From Notospermus geniculatus (taxonomy: Eukaryota; Nemertea; Pilidiophora; Heteronemertea; Lineidae): 64,000 nucleotides of DNA. The translations under genes and the position numbers were made by a program. Under the pieces are notes generated by a model. It was not told the DNA's origin, ran no database searches, and worked only from the letters and a program-made list of their open reading frames with translations. The stretch is taken from the NCBI GenBank assembly GCA_002633025.1, contig NMRB01001437.1, forward strand, positions 62,062 to 126,061, written 5' to 3'. Positions 37,570 to 50,400 of the stretch are shown here, piece after piece; within the stretch, counting starts at the first letter, position 1; every line of letters begins with the position of its first letter.

Positions 37570-37901
37570 CATCTGGGCCCCGATGGGAGGACCCTTCGGT
37601 TGTCCGGCAGACCTTGGTATTGTTGGTGAAGTCTGGGCTATTAAAAAGGCGTTTTATTGGCAGGACACTTCCAGCCATGGAAGTATTAGGCCTACTTCCA
37701 TCTTCCAGCCAATCCCATGCCTATATGCCTGTGTTCAATTTCGAATCAAGGCCTAGTTGCATGTTCTATTTCGAACCAAGGTTAAGCTTGCTAGAAAACA
37801 ATGTGCGTTGGACCGCTTGGAGTAAACCCTAAATTCATTGTTGTCCGGTTACCATGGTTACTAGAGGTTTGACTGACATATGCCCATCGGGGTCCAGATG
37901 A
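37570..37901. mobile_element. Foldback element downstream of GPCR 2
   Basis: CTGGGCCCCGATGGG at the left and CCCATCGGGGTCCAG at the right; the interior has short unrelated text. It is another GGGCC-class terminus with CTG/CAG at the very ends. Confidence 0.6.
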
Positions 37902-37961
37902 TTTAAACGTACTATAGTCGGTCTCGTGATGATAAATCGAGGTAAAAAGATCCTCTGTATT

Positions 37962-38300
37962 GAATTTTTCGCCCTTTTCCTCTCAAGTAATCTACTGACA
38001 AGTGACACATATTCAAATCATTTGGGGTCAAAGGGTGTCCCAAATAAAGAAATTTGCATTATTTTACCGGCTTCGGAGTTTTTTGTACGATTTTTTGAGA
38101 AATTTCGAGGTTATTTTTGAGCAGGCCTTTTGATTGGTCATACTGAATCACACGATCTCAGCGGCACACTAGGCTTCAGTAAAAGAATGGTCGCCATCCT
38201 TCATCAGTTGAGAAGTTCGACGCGCTGTGATACCATTACTAACTCTTCATCAGGTTAAGGTATAATACTTCAACCAATTTTATGTGTAGCAACGTTTTCT
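37962..38300 (+). repeat. Dispersed repeat F5 (copy 1)
   Basis: About 340 bp align with 58483-58822: shared TTTCGCxCTTTTCCTC, AATCTACTGAC, ATTCAAATCATTTGG, TTTACCGGCTTCGG, GAGAAGTTCGACGCGCTGTG, CATCAGGT and TATGTGTAGCAAC. Related ends also occur at 13965-14075 and 60530-60700. The TTCATCAGGT end is reminiscent of Penelope-like retroelement flanks, but no reverse transcriptase is here. Confidence 0.6.
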
Positions 38301-39883
38301 TCTCGTTTTCATCATATTTACCCCACAGCTGCTTGGGCCTCCATCGAAGTGAACTGATCATCCTGTTGTCAATTACTAACCGCGGTTCGAGTAATACCGC
38401 CTCACTTTCTGAGACTTATATAAGAACAAGGCGCAGGTCTTGAATTCCTGTACAAAATGAGCGCACAAAAAACAGAAAATTCACAAACGTGATCGAGTTT
38501 GTATGTTGATATTGTGGATTGGTACTTATTCAGCCATGATGCTGTATCATTCGTTTTCTACTCCGAGGATTCTTTCATGGTGAAATATGTACTTAACTTT
38601 TTTTGACCACAATAGCTTCCTCACAAATGGTTATTTGGCAAATAGAAAGATAGGAAAGCATGCACTGATATTTTGTCTAAAGCATGCGGTCATCAAATCA
38701 AATTTCGCATTTCTGATATTTCTAATATCAGTGCGCTTAGATATACAAAAGAAAGCTATGGAATTTCCATTGCGTACAAAGTTTGTCGTTTGAAATGCAA
38801 ATGAGCAAGCAATGATGCAACGTTCTCATTGACGCATAACGATGTAAACACCTAAAGAAACACGTAAGACAGGTTACTTCAGCGTCAAGAACCTAAAGAG
38901 GTTATGAAACCATTTCGATGGAAGGATTCAAAAGCCTGAAACAGCCGTGACCCCCGGGTATTTACCATCAACTTTTGGAGAAATTGGCGTTGCGAAACAT
39001 CCCCCACTGAAAACGTGTGAAAGGGAAACAATCAGGAGCTCGATTGGAGGATGATCAGATCCTTCACTGGAATACAGGGAGATCAGATCTAAATTTATCA
39101 CCCTTGTTCAGATTAATAAAATAACTTCTTAAAGTTCCATTTACATTGTCAGTTATTTTATTTGGCACAATTGGAATCGTTACAAGGATGTTCCAACTGG
39201 CACCAAGATTCTTACCTCAGGCTTTGTAAATACTCAACCCATTTCAAAACGGTTTTCACTAAACAACACTACATCATGGGCAATAACAATGAAAATGACT
39301 TATGATTTCATCACCTCTGGGTTCACAAATACCGGTACTATAGTATAGTACTCCATAATTTCAATGGTTGGTTTTCACTAAATGTGAGCCTCTCCACCAA
39401 CATAAAGGTGCTCTAGTTCGAATTGTAAACATTATGGTTTGTTTATTTACATGGTTGATTATAATAGTTATTTTTCCTCAGACAGGTGGCAGCACCGTGT
39501 ATACCAAAACATTAATGTTATCTATTTTTATATCTATCTTGATACATATTCTTGTAACTGAATTATATTTATGATTTTACGCTCAAAAACAACAAAAAGT
39601 TGTGAAAGGCGAGATTTAATTCGATTTTATTTGATTTGTTAGTACCAGAAGTTGACAATAGGTGGCACACCATAATGTTTACAATTCAAACTAGAGCACC
39701 TTTAACAGGCGCTTGTCGCAAGCAATCATCATATTGGTCACCAGTTTACTCAACTATTAACACCAAAAGGACAACACCCAAATTTGATGGTATAAAGCGA
39801 AAACACAATGAAAATTAATTGGAAGCTAGTATTGACAGCCTGAGGTGAAAACCGGGCACATACATTCAATGTGTTAGCATGTT
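38301..39883. other. No gene recognised
   Basis: AT-rich DNA with short open frames; no exon with splice signals and family similarity found. AAAGGTGCTCTAGTTCGAATTGTA occurs at 39406 and again at 41566, so this too contains dispersed repeats. Confidence 0.5.
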
Positions 39884-40740
39884 CTGAAGTCCATCAGATT
39901 GTCCACTTTTCTGCACTTCAGCATTGGAAGTGTGTTCTTAACTGGCCATCAGACTATCCAGTACCTGTACTTCAGTATTGGAAGTGTGTTCTTAACTGTC
40001 CATCCGACTTGCCTCTGTACTTCAGCATTGGTAATGTGTACTTAACTGTCCAGTGCCTCTGTACTTCAGTATTGGAAGTGTATTCGTAAAACTGTCCATC
40101 TGACTATCCAATGCCTGTGTACTTCAGCATTGGAAGTGTGTACTAACTGTCCAATGCCTCTGTACTTCAGTATTGGAAGTGTATTCGTAAAACTGTCCAT
40201 CTGACTATCCAATGCCTCTGTACTTCAGCATTGGAAGTGTGTACTTAACTGTCCAGTGCCTCTGTACTTCAGTATTGGAAGTGTATTCTTAAAACTGTCC
40301 ATCTGACTATCCAATGGCTCTGTACTTCAGCATTGCAAGTGTGTACTTAACTGTCCAGTGCCTCTGTACTTCAGTATTGGAAGTGTACATGTATTCTTAA
40401 AACTGTCCATCTGACTATCCAATGCCTCTGTACTTCAGCATTGGAAGTGTGTACTTAACTGTCCAGTGCCTCTGTACTTCAGCATTGGAAGTGTATTCTT
40501 AAAACTGTCCATCCGACTATCCAATGCCTCTGTACTTCAGCATTGGAAGTGTATTCTTAAAACTGTCCATCTGACTATCCAATGCCTCTGTACTTCAGCA
40601 TTGGAAGTGTATTCTTAAAACTGTCCATCCGACTATCCAATGCCTCTGTACTTCAGCATTGGAAGTGTATTCTTAAAACTGTCCATCAGACTATCCAGCG
40701 CCTCTGTACGGTACTTCAGTATTGGAAGTGTATTCTTAAA
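39884..40740 (+). repeat. Minisatellite with two-step (58 + ~45 bp) higher-order unit
   Basis: The unit is CTGTCCATCTGACTATCCAA...GCCTCTGTACTTCAGCATTGG...AAGTGTATTCTTAAAA (58 bp). In the middle of the array it alternates with a shorter ~45-bp form lacking CATCTGACTATC. The right part is pure 58-bp units. Array length is about 0.85 kb. Downstream 41138-41375 holds older, diverged relatives (GTCCAATACTTCTGCACTTCAG). Confidence 0.9.
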
Positions 40741-41137
40741 GCCACACAGTATAGACAGATGGGTTATAACCAGCGACCCTCTAGTGGCCAAACATGTAAC
40801 TACGAATAAAATTATTTCTGTTGATACATACGTTTATCCTGCCGGTTGCAGACATTTTTGCAGCGGCATCCCACATTTGGATCCGAAAAGAGAGCCATAC
40901 CATGACACCAGTACTCCGTAAAACACTAGTATCGCTACAGATGACATAAGTCATACATGTGTCAAACTACGATGCGGTACACAGCACAACATGCAGCATT
41001 GGGGATTCCCTAAACCTCGATGCAGGATAATACTATATTTGGTTCTATGGTAGGCCTAATTATACATTACGCACGCCTGTAATGAGGTTGCACTACGATT
41101 TCGGCCGAACTGGGAGTGAGTAGCAGTGCATACTGTG

Positions 41138-41375
41138 CAGCTTTAACTGGCCATCATCTTGTCCAATACTTCTGCACTTCAGCACTGACAGAAGCATGTT
41201 CTGAAGTTACTGTGTCTGTCACATTTCCCAATGTTTCTGCACTTCAGCATTGGAAGAACTGTGTTCAAAAGTCACCATCATCTTGTCCAATACTTCTGCA
41301 CTTCAGCACTGACAGAAGCGTGTTCTGAAGTGTCTGTCAGATTGCCCAATGCTTCTGCATTTTAACAGTGGAAGA
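41138..41375 (+). repeat. Diverged minisatellite relatives
   Basis: Three to four imperfect units of ~68 bp built on CATCTTGTCCAATACTTCTG...CACTTCAGCACTGACAGAAG, recognisably related to the 39884-40740 array. Confidence 0.7.
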
Positions 41376-41479
41376 AGTGAAACACAAGAGCCGAAGTTAG
41401 TCCGAGGTTTTCTCAATTGTATCAATAATCTTTTGTTCAGGGACTCAAATGTCTGTGATATGGTCTTGACCATCTCATT

Positions 41480-44400
41480 TCACGTGAATTGCTGTAATGC
41501 TGTTTTTACTCTGAAATAAAGGAGTGATACATTAGAAAACGACGTAGTAAATTGGCAGTTAACTTAAAGGTGCTCTAGTTCGAATTGTATAGTCTGACTC
41601 AACCTAGAGGTAACATGAAAGGAATGTTTGGAATGCGAAATAGACCATTCATTGACCACAAGTGAAATGCAAGGCCTACCTTTAAAGGCCCTCTCGATTG
41701 AATTTAACGGTATTTTAAGAGCTGAAGGAGTCAGTCCTGTCTGTCACATGAGTGTTTGTGATCTTCATTCTTTGTTGGATTCACTGCCCTGCACGTCTAA
41801 CCAGAAAGCTGAAAACGGGGACTTACTTATCAAATAACGTTGTGTCATTCGTACTTAATAACTGCTGTAACAATTTTTGGACACCCATCTCACGTAATTT
41901 TGCTTGTCGTTCCATAGCACCTAAAAATATTCAAATGTTAAAGTGATAAATATCTAACTAAGAGTAGATGTATTTGTCAAAGAGGGGCTGGAAAAATTCG
42001 AGATACGATAAATGAAAAATTCGAGATACGATAGGCAATTGATGCCACGATTTGCAGTTACATGTATGATTACCGTATTTTCCGGCATATGACCCGCGGC
42101 TTTTTTCCACGAAAAGGCCCCCAAAATCACAAGTGCGGGTGATACAACCGTGTGGTTCTTACGTGGATTAAGGCCTATAATCGGCCCTATAACCATGCAT
42201 AAGTTCACGGAAGATATCTAAAATCCATGCTTTATTGTTCCTTGCATCATGTCATAGGCCTGTATTCATGAATAAATGAGCACAAAATTCTGGTGCAATT
42301 TACTAGGTAAACGGCGTGGGCATTCCCAGCGAAGCCATTTTGTTTGAAAACGGGCTTGTTCCAGTTTAGTTCGTTTGAGTGCCAGAGTTGGTGACCTGAT
42401 ACTGGGTATTATATCCGTCGTGCTCCTCTCACCAGAATCATTCGTGTTATAAGCCGCGGGTGATATGGCGGTGCAGGTCTTCTGAGGATTTAGCAATGGG
42501 GTGCGGTTCTTAGGGTGGTGCGGTTAGTAGTGCGGAAAATACGGTACAGAAATTTTCTGAACATCTTAAGAGTGAAACGACGGTTATATCTAATGCTGCG
42601 TTCACACCTATTTCGCATCGAAATCGGTTTCTGTAAATCGAAATACGGAAATCGATTTGGTTACGTCGGGTCGGGTCACACTACAACTAAACCGATTTCG
42701 ATTCGAAACAAAACGCGTCACACTCAACCCGAAATAAACTACGTCATGACGTTAGGCCTACATAGAATATATATTGTGCAGTACATAACTATTTCGATTT
42801 GGCTAATGCGAATCGAAACCGATTCAAATACCAGTTTGGTTAAATCGATATAAAAGTGATCTATTTCGAATTGAGTGCGAGGCGTTATATCGGAATAGGC
42901 CTTTATTGCGAATTCGATTCGATATAAAACCCTAGTGTGAACACGGCATAAGGCTGCTGTTACGTAGCAATAAACTGCTCACTTCTTATTTTTCACTCTT
43001 CTCCTACGTAAGAGCGGCAGGGACTAATCATATTTTCAACATTTGTGACCCGTCACAGCAAAACCCGTCTTACATGTAAGTCGCACAAGATGTGAAGCAG
43101 TATGAACCAAGATAACTCCAGGAGATAAAGATTTTACAAAAGACAGACAATAAGCCTAGGCCTACTGAAATTGACAAAACGTTGGTCTCAACCTGCCAAC
43201 TTCAGAACGACTTAGTACTGGTTTTGCAGTGACAGGTCGGTCACATTTTCAGAGGTTAAGAAGCGGGTTTATATGAAGATATGTACAAAACAGACACGCC
43301 TCTCAGAAAGAGGAAAAATGAAGCTCCACTCACCAAAAACGCGCCTCCACTCACCTTCTTCTTCATTCCATATTAAATTCGATATACAAAACGTCGCCGC
43401 TGTTTGTAATTTTACATTCGCGTGTATCTGAAATACAAACGAAGTGATGAGAGAAATGATGTTGTGTGACTGATTTCTGACTTCTTGCAGATCGGCATTG
43501 CTGTTACAATCAGCTGATGTTCAAAGAAAAACCTACTTCCTTTCTTTTCACTTCTCATTTTCAATTCAAAACCAAAATAAGAAAATTATCTGCTATGTCA
43601 TTAGCTGAACAAGCCCACAAACAGTGCCCACGTCTTTGTGTTGGATTTTTTTACTTTAGGCAGAGGCATTAATCTGCCTGGAATACACATGTTCCTCCTT
43701 ATCTGTACCCCGCTATTATGGGAAATATCGGGGTACATTAGGTCTGTGGCTCAAAGGGATGTACATAGATGAGAGTGCCATTTCAAAAAATTCCCGGAAA
43801 TTAGTCATGACCCCAGAAGTCATGTCCCAAATCCTGCCATTCGACGGCCTTCCGACGGCCCGCCGCCATCGCTGTCATCAAATCCTAGCGGTAGATCATG
43901 GAACCAATCTAGGATTATTGATGGTTGGATGTAAAACCGAGACAGGGAACAGCACAGGTGCCGGAACGAAGCCAAATCGAAAAAGCCATATTTTTTTGGC
44001 AGCGCCCGCTCCCGGAAATCCGGGAATTCCCGGAAAACTCTCATCTATGGATGTATGTAATGTGTGAACTGTTACTGAAACACTTCTACGAGGACTTACC
44101 ATATAGTTCATTAATTTTTTTAGTACATCATCATTACTCATGATGAAATCTTTTGCAGTGTCACCATCGGCAACATTTGCCAAGATACATAAAATCTGAA
44201 AAAGTAATATTTGCATATCAATTGCAGAAACAACAAGGGCCAAATTCATAAAGGGTGATCATCGCGCGATTCAGACATAGACACGTGTAACTTCACTAAA
44301 TGCACACACTTCCACCATGCATTTGACAAAGGTACACGTGTCTAAGTCTTAAACACCCTTTATGAATTTGGCCCCAATACTTTTATGTAGTGATCTTTTA

Positions 44401-47400
44401 CTTTACAACAGTCTCAAAACACTTCAAATACTCAAAATACCTGTTCTTTCACTTCCACCGGATGATCGCCTTCGAGTATTAATATAACTGCCTGGATGAT
44501 CTGACTCCCATGCATATTCATGATGTAATCTATATGCTGAAAAAAATGACAAAATTACGACTATAGGTTCTGTCATACTAAAAGATACATGTATGGAGCC
44601 AAGAACTGAGTAGTAAGTACTGAAATTCTGGCTGTAAGTTACAAGTCTGTATGAGAGGAATTTTGACCCAAAATGTGGAAGATGTAGCAAAAATGTGGAA
44701 AATGTTGCAATGTGGAAAATGTAGCACAAATGTGTAAAATGTAGCGAAAATGTAGCAAAACTGTGGAAAATGTAGCAAAAATGTGGAAAATGTAGCAAAT
44801 ATGTGGAAAATGCAGCAAAAATGTGGAAAATGTAGCAAAAATGTGGAAAATGTAGCAAAAATGTGGAAAATGTAGCAAAAATGTGGAAAATGTAGCAAAA
44901 ATGTATTGAGGACTTACTGGTTTATTTGAAAGGAGGTTTCGTAATAAGCCAAGTGTTTTCATTAGCACCTGTACGTCATCATCAGAGAGTAACCTAAAGA
45001 GTTGATCAGTCCCGAGTGAGTAGAGAATCTGACTTTTTATCTTTTGTTCAGCTTGGAATGCCATATTCTGAAATCAAGCATCACATGTACATGCCTCAGG
45101 CTCTGCTGATCATTGGACCCCTACAAAACCCGATTTATAGGGGTCGAGATAAGAGTGCTGAGATGTTTATTGGGCACAATCCTATTATTTTCCTTCTCTG
45201 CCTAATTTATAAAAAATGGAAAAGGGCCCTATGCACTGTCGAAAAGTATTCCAGTTGAACAGAAAATGCTTTGCCATATCAAAAACACTTTTAAAGGGCC
45301 ACGGTATTGCCACTTTTTCTCAACAGCCGGTGCCACCGCGCCACTCTCCAACCCAGGGGTGTACGGTTACTACATGTACGTTGTCTACTAATGTGTACTA
45401 ACCATCAGTGCCCATATGCCGTTCAGTCGAAGTGCAGCGTTGTCTCGCTTCGTCAAACTGACAAGTAGGTCCACCGCTCCCTGTTCTAGAATTGGTTCCT
45501 TACTGGGTGAGAACTCCAGTAGAAGATTACATAACGTTGATGAGGCGACCGTCAAGATTTCATCCGGTGCATTGTTGAGAAGCTGAGCAGAAGTTGCATA
45601 AGATGGAAATTTTGAATGAATGCAGGAAACTTACAATTTTTGGGCAGAGAGCTAAAACACCTAGGGCCGTATTCAAAAAGGGTGTTTAAGACTCAGACGC
45701 GTGTAATTTCGTCAAATGCATGGTGGAAGTGTGTGCATTTAGTGAAGTTACACGCGTCTAAGTCTTAATTGCGCGATGATCCCCCTTTTTGAATACGGCC
45801 CCTATTCTTCAAATATGTCAGTGCACAGTGAAAGGAACTCCTTTAACCCTTAGAGTGCCGGGTTTTTTCAACTTTTCTTTCCCCTGTGACTGGGGGGTTT
45901 TTTGGAAAAAAAATTTTTTTGCGAAAAAAAGAAAAAAATTGCCAAAAATGCATAGTTTTAATTTTATGACCTTTTCCGAGTATACTCGATAATGGTCCTA
46001 AAAAAGAGAATTGTTGCTCCGAGTATACTCGGTAACGGCACTCTAAGGGTTAAGGTGGAGTGCACTATGGAAAACTATTTGAAGGCAAACAATTCATTTT
46101 CTTACTAAACCCAGCAGCACAATAGATGATATTGCAAGTGATTTAATCACCACTGATCTTTTCAACAGCCACTGCAGTCTGGGCGGTCAACCATGCTGAC
46201 GTTGACAACAGTGTGCCACGTGTAGATCGTGTCATGGTTGAAGACTCCACTTGCATTGATGACAAACTGCACCACGTGGGTCACCGACGTCGTTTGATGT
46301 CAATTTGACCATCAAGATGGCGGATTTTTCCATGATGACGTCATCTGCACAAGCTCTATTCATCGTTTCCACGACGTAACTCCGACAGTGCCGCCATTGC
46401 TGACGTCGCCGTAATGACGCAAAGGTGGTGGTTAAAATTCATTGCTTTGCTGAAGAAAGCTGGTGGGTAAAACGCGCAACATCACAATATCACGTACATG
46501 TAGGCCTGGGCCTACGTCATGGATACGATGAATACCACGATGAATTATGATAAGGGAAAACGACACAGGGAAGTGTTGAATTATTTTTTTACCTTCATGA
46601 GTGGTTTCCATACAGTGTGATCAGAAAAACTCGTTCGAAGCTGTTGCACAGATCGTGAGAGACTGTGTAAACAACGTACAGATGCTAACTGTACTTTGAC
46701 AGAGGGACTACTCAATCCATTCAATACGTGCTCCATCATGTTCTCTGTTTCTATAATCTGTAATTTCCAAAAAAAAACAAAAAATAAATCACAATGGTCT
46801 CTCTGTGGATACCTTTGCAAGGAAAACAGGTCTCTGCTGAGGACAGCAATGACCAGCAACATATAGGCCATTTCAATTTTCAATCATCACAAGAACTGCT
46901 GAAATTTAGTGTACCCGAACATCTGAACCTGAATTTTTCTTCATCGGTAAATTTAGAAGAATCAGTTGGGCTATTTACTAGATGAATCAATTAACAGTTG
47001 GACTATTTACTAGATGAATCAATTAACAGTTGGGCTATTAACTAGACAAATCAATTAACAGTTGGGCTATTTACTAGATAAATTGTGTAATGCTAACTAT
47101 TATTTTTAAGGAAAAAAACATACTTTCTTCCTAATTTCTTCATCATTAGCTCCAAGGGACGCGAATGCACGGAAGGCCGCTTGACGCATTTCATCTATGT
47201 TTTTTTGGTCCTCTTTGCTTTCCTGGATAAAGGACAGATTGAGATGATAATTTTTAGGCCAGCTCTCCTGAGATTTTCCACTACAAGGAAAGGAAAAACA
47301 GCGGTTGGATCCGACGACACAAAGTTGGTGCAAAAATCAATTGGAACAATATAATCCAAGTCGTCTTCGAATCGAAGACGACTAGATTTCTTTCGACCCC

Positions 47401-50400
47401 ACACAGGTGTCTTCCAGGCACTTTCAAGTCAAAATCCCAGAAGTGACTTGAAAGTGCCTGAAGAAGACCCCGGTGTGGGGTCGAAAATTTGCATACATCG
47501 GAGGCAGTGTTTCCGCCAGAGGGTACGCTGTGGGTACCCTCAAAGGAACAGAAAAGGGCCATTTTCTTTAATTTCATGGTTTTTTTCTGATTTTGAAGAA
47601 CTGCATACCCTCAAAAATATTTATGGCAGAAACCCTGATCGGAGGTGACTTGGATTATATTGTTTCACATTGTGTGTCATTTTTTGTGCTTCATTTTGTC
47701 TTCATGAATCAGTTGGAATATAGATTAGGGCTGTATTCATAAAGGGTGATCATCGCATGATTAAGACTTAGACGCGTGTAACTTCACTAAATGCACACAC
47801 TTCCACCATGCATTTGACGAAGTTACACGCGTCTAAGTTTTAAACACCTTTTTTGAATTTGGTCCTACATGTTTACATTGCTAGAAGCTTCAGTTAAGAT
47901 GGTGATTACTTGTACCCACCTTTTTAACACTAGTAACGGTACCTGTATCACCATTTTGTAGGTTGTTGTTCAGTCCTCCTCCACCGTATTTGAAGAAGTC
48001 AGAGAGCGTTGATATGATGTGGTCTGACATACTTGCTATCTGTTGCAGCTCCGTGTTGACCTCAATAAGGTATGCTAGAGTTTCCGCACCCTCTGTCCTC
48101 TCATTGACTGTTTTATCTTTTTTGCACATTCTGATCAGGGTTGGGAGTGTCTGAAATATGAGAAAGGAATAGCTCAATCTTTCCTTTCTGACAATTTTGC
48201 CATGGAAAATACTGATACTGGTCTGAAAGACCTTACGTTTTGAACTATGCTGCACAGAGAAAAGACTAAGGCTGCAGCAGGTCGGACACAAAGAAATGTG
48301 AGGACAGTGGACTGTATTCAAAAAGGGTGTTTTAAGACTTAGACGCGTGTAACTTCGTCAAATGCATGGTGGAAGTGTGTGCATTTAGTGAAGTTACACG
48401 CGTCTAAGTCTTAATCGCACGATGATCACCCTTTTTGAATACGGCCCAGTGTTTTTAAGTGAAAAGACTGTTTAGTCCTGGTTTTCCATAAAATGTGGTT
48501 GGAAAATGCCTGCTGGAGCAGGGAGGGCCAGATTCCTTACTTCCAACTTATGACTTTTTGCAAAACAAACATATGGTAGTGAGTCGTTATGAAGAAAGGT
48601 GAAAATTACTGGTACCTTCAGCATAATAATTGGGTCCTGAGGATCAAGAATGCCAGCTCTAAAAAGGTAGGTTAGACTGCAAAATATGAAACATTGCATA
48701 TCAATAAGTATGAATAAAGACAAGAAACATCACATTTGCTGTAAATATGAATGAAGACCAGTAAAATTGTCATTAACTTCCCTTTCCCGAAACATCACCT
48801 TTACTGTAAATATGAATGAACACCAAGAAAATCGTCATTCACACTACAGTGTCATTAACTTCCCTTTCACGAAACATCACATTTACTGTCAGTACGAATG
48901 AAGACCAGGAAAATTGTCATTAACTTCCCTTTACCATAACATCACATTTACTGTAAATATGAATGAAGACAAAAATAGACAAGGGAGGAAAACTGTCGTT
49001 AACTTCCTTTCACCATAACATCACACTTACAGCATATATGAACAAAGACCAGGAAAACTGTCATCAATTTCCCTCTACCGAAATATCACATTGTCAGTGA
49101 GAATAACGGACAACCAACTTGTCAACCAAACAACTTACCACTTAGCAGCTGACATCTGCATCTCTGAGGCCTTGTCCCTGGCTAAGAGCTTGACAAGCAT
49201 AGATGGGATGGTTTCACCTTTATAATTGGCTGAATAAGAAAACAACCCAAAAGTTGAATTTTAATGGAATTCACGTTGATTTAGTACTAGCCTAGCTCTT
49301 AGTATCAGCCAAAGATATAACTTTGCATTCACATAAGACTTAGTGGTTAACCATTTTGCAGCATGCTACAGAAATCTGCTTCATTATGTCTTAGTTTGGC
49401 ATCATGTAAAGTCTGGCAACATTTAAGTGCGACCCAGTGGAATGCGGAAGTCAGGAAATGAGACAGGAATTTGCAGTTTTCAATTACAGTACAGGTCACA
49501 ATTGACATCCCTAAATTCACAAAACAACTCACGAGCTATGTTACGCGTAACTTACGAGGTGAGTTACGCAAATTTTGCTAGCTACATGTACGCAGTGATT
49601 TACGAGGCGAGTTAGGCGATTTTGGCGAGTTACGCAGCGAGTTACGCGAAGCCGTAGGGATGTCAATTGTGACCTGTACTGTATGCATTTGACCTGCGTA
49701 ACCGGTGACGATCTGTTGCACACTATTGGGCACCACTAGAGTCTGTTTGTATAGACTGATTGCATTGTTGATCGATTATTCAAGAGTCGCGTGTGATTAA
49801 AGATCCGTGGCAAATACAACTAATAAATTGCCCAACTTCCGCATTCCATTGGGTCGTGCTTAGATGTTGCCGGACTTTAGTGCATTTATTTTTGAGTATG
49901 CAATGCTATGGATGCGTCATGACATCGTGGACCAGAATGCCAGTCCTCATCACATAATCCTTCTCACCTTGTGCAATCGCCATAGCCACCTGATGATTCT
50001 GCAAACACATGACCGAGAGGCATTTCAACGTGGGCATCTGAATCCTGTAGACATTGCTGCATAAGAGAGGAGCCAACGCAAGAACCAAACCATTGCTGCA
50101 CAGGATCGCCTGGTGGTCCTCAGTCTGAAGGAAAAAACACATTTCAAATTTTTGAAACTGTACTGCCATCCCTGTACAAGGATTACATGACCATGCAAAA
50201 CACTATCAGGTAAAACACTATAAGGTTGAAATGAACTACTCACTTTTCATTTTTCACTCAACATTTTCCATTCAAGATCAAAATCACAAAACGAGCACCT
50301 TTGTGAACAGTTTATGGAAAACGCAATGTCCTTCAGGTTATGGATTATTCATGCAAAATCACATCAGATGAGTGAAAAGCGAACTCATTTGTGACAGTGG

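Noticed and set aside
39884-41375. CRISPR-like appearance of regularly repeated units
   Set aside because: Units are directly adjacent with no unique spacers, and the DNA is eukaryotic; it is a minisatellite.
44424-44898. ORFs rich in HFPHFCYIF
   Set aside because: They read through the 20-bp intronic minisatellite of ARMC8.
47124-47283. Longer ARMC8 exon starting at the TTGTAG acceptor (47282)
   Set aside because: It adds sequence with no ARMC8 similarity and needs a different phase; the TTTATCCAG acceptor at 47222 fits the phase-0 end of exon 47920-48150.
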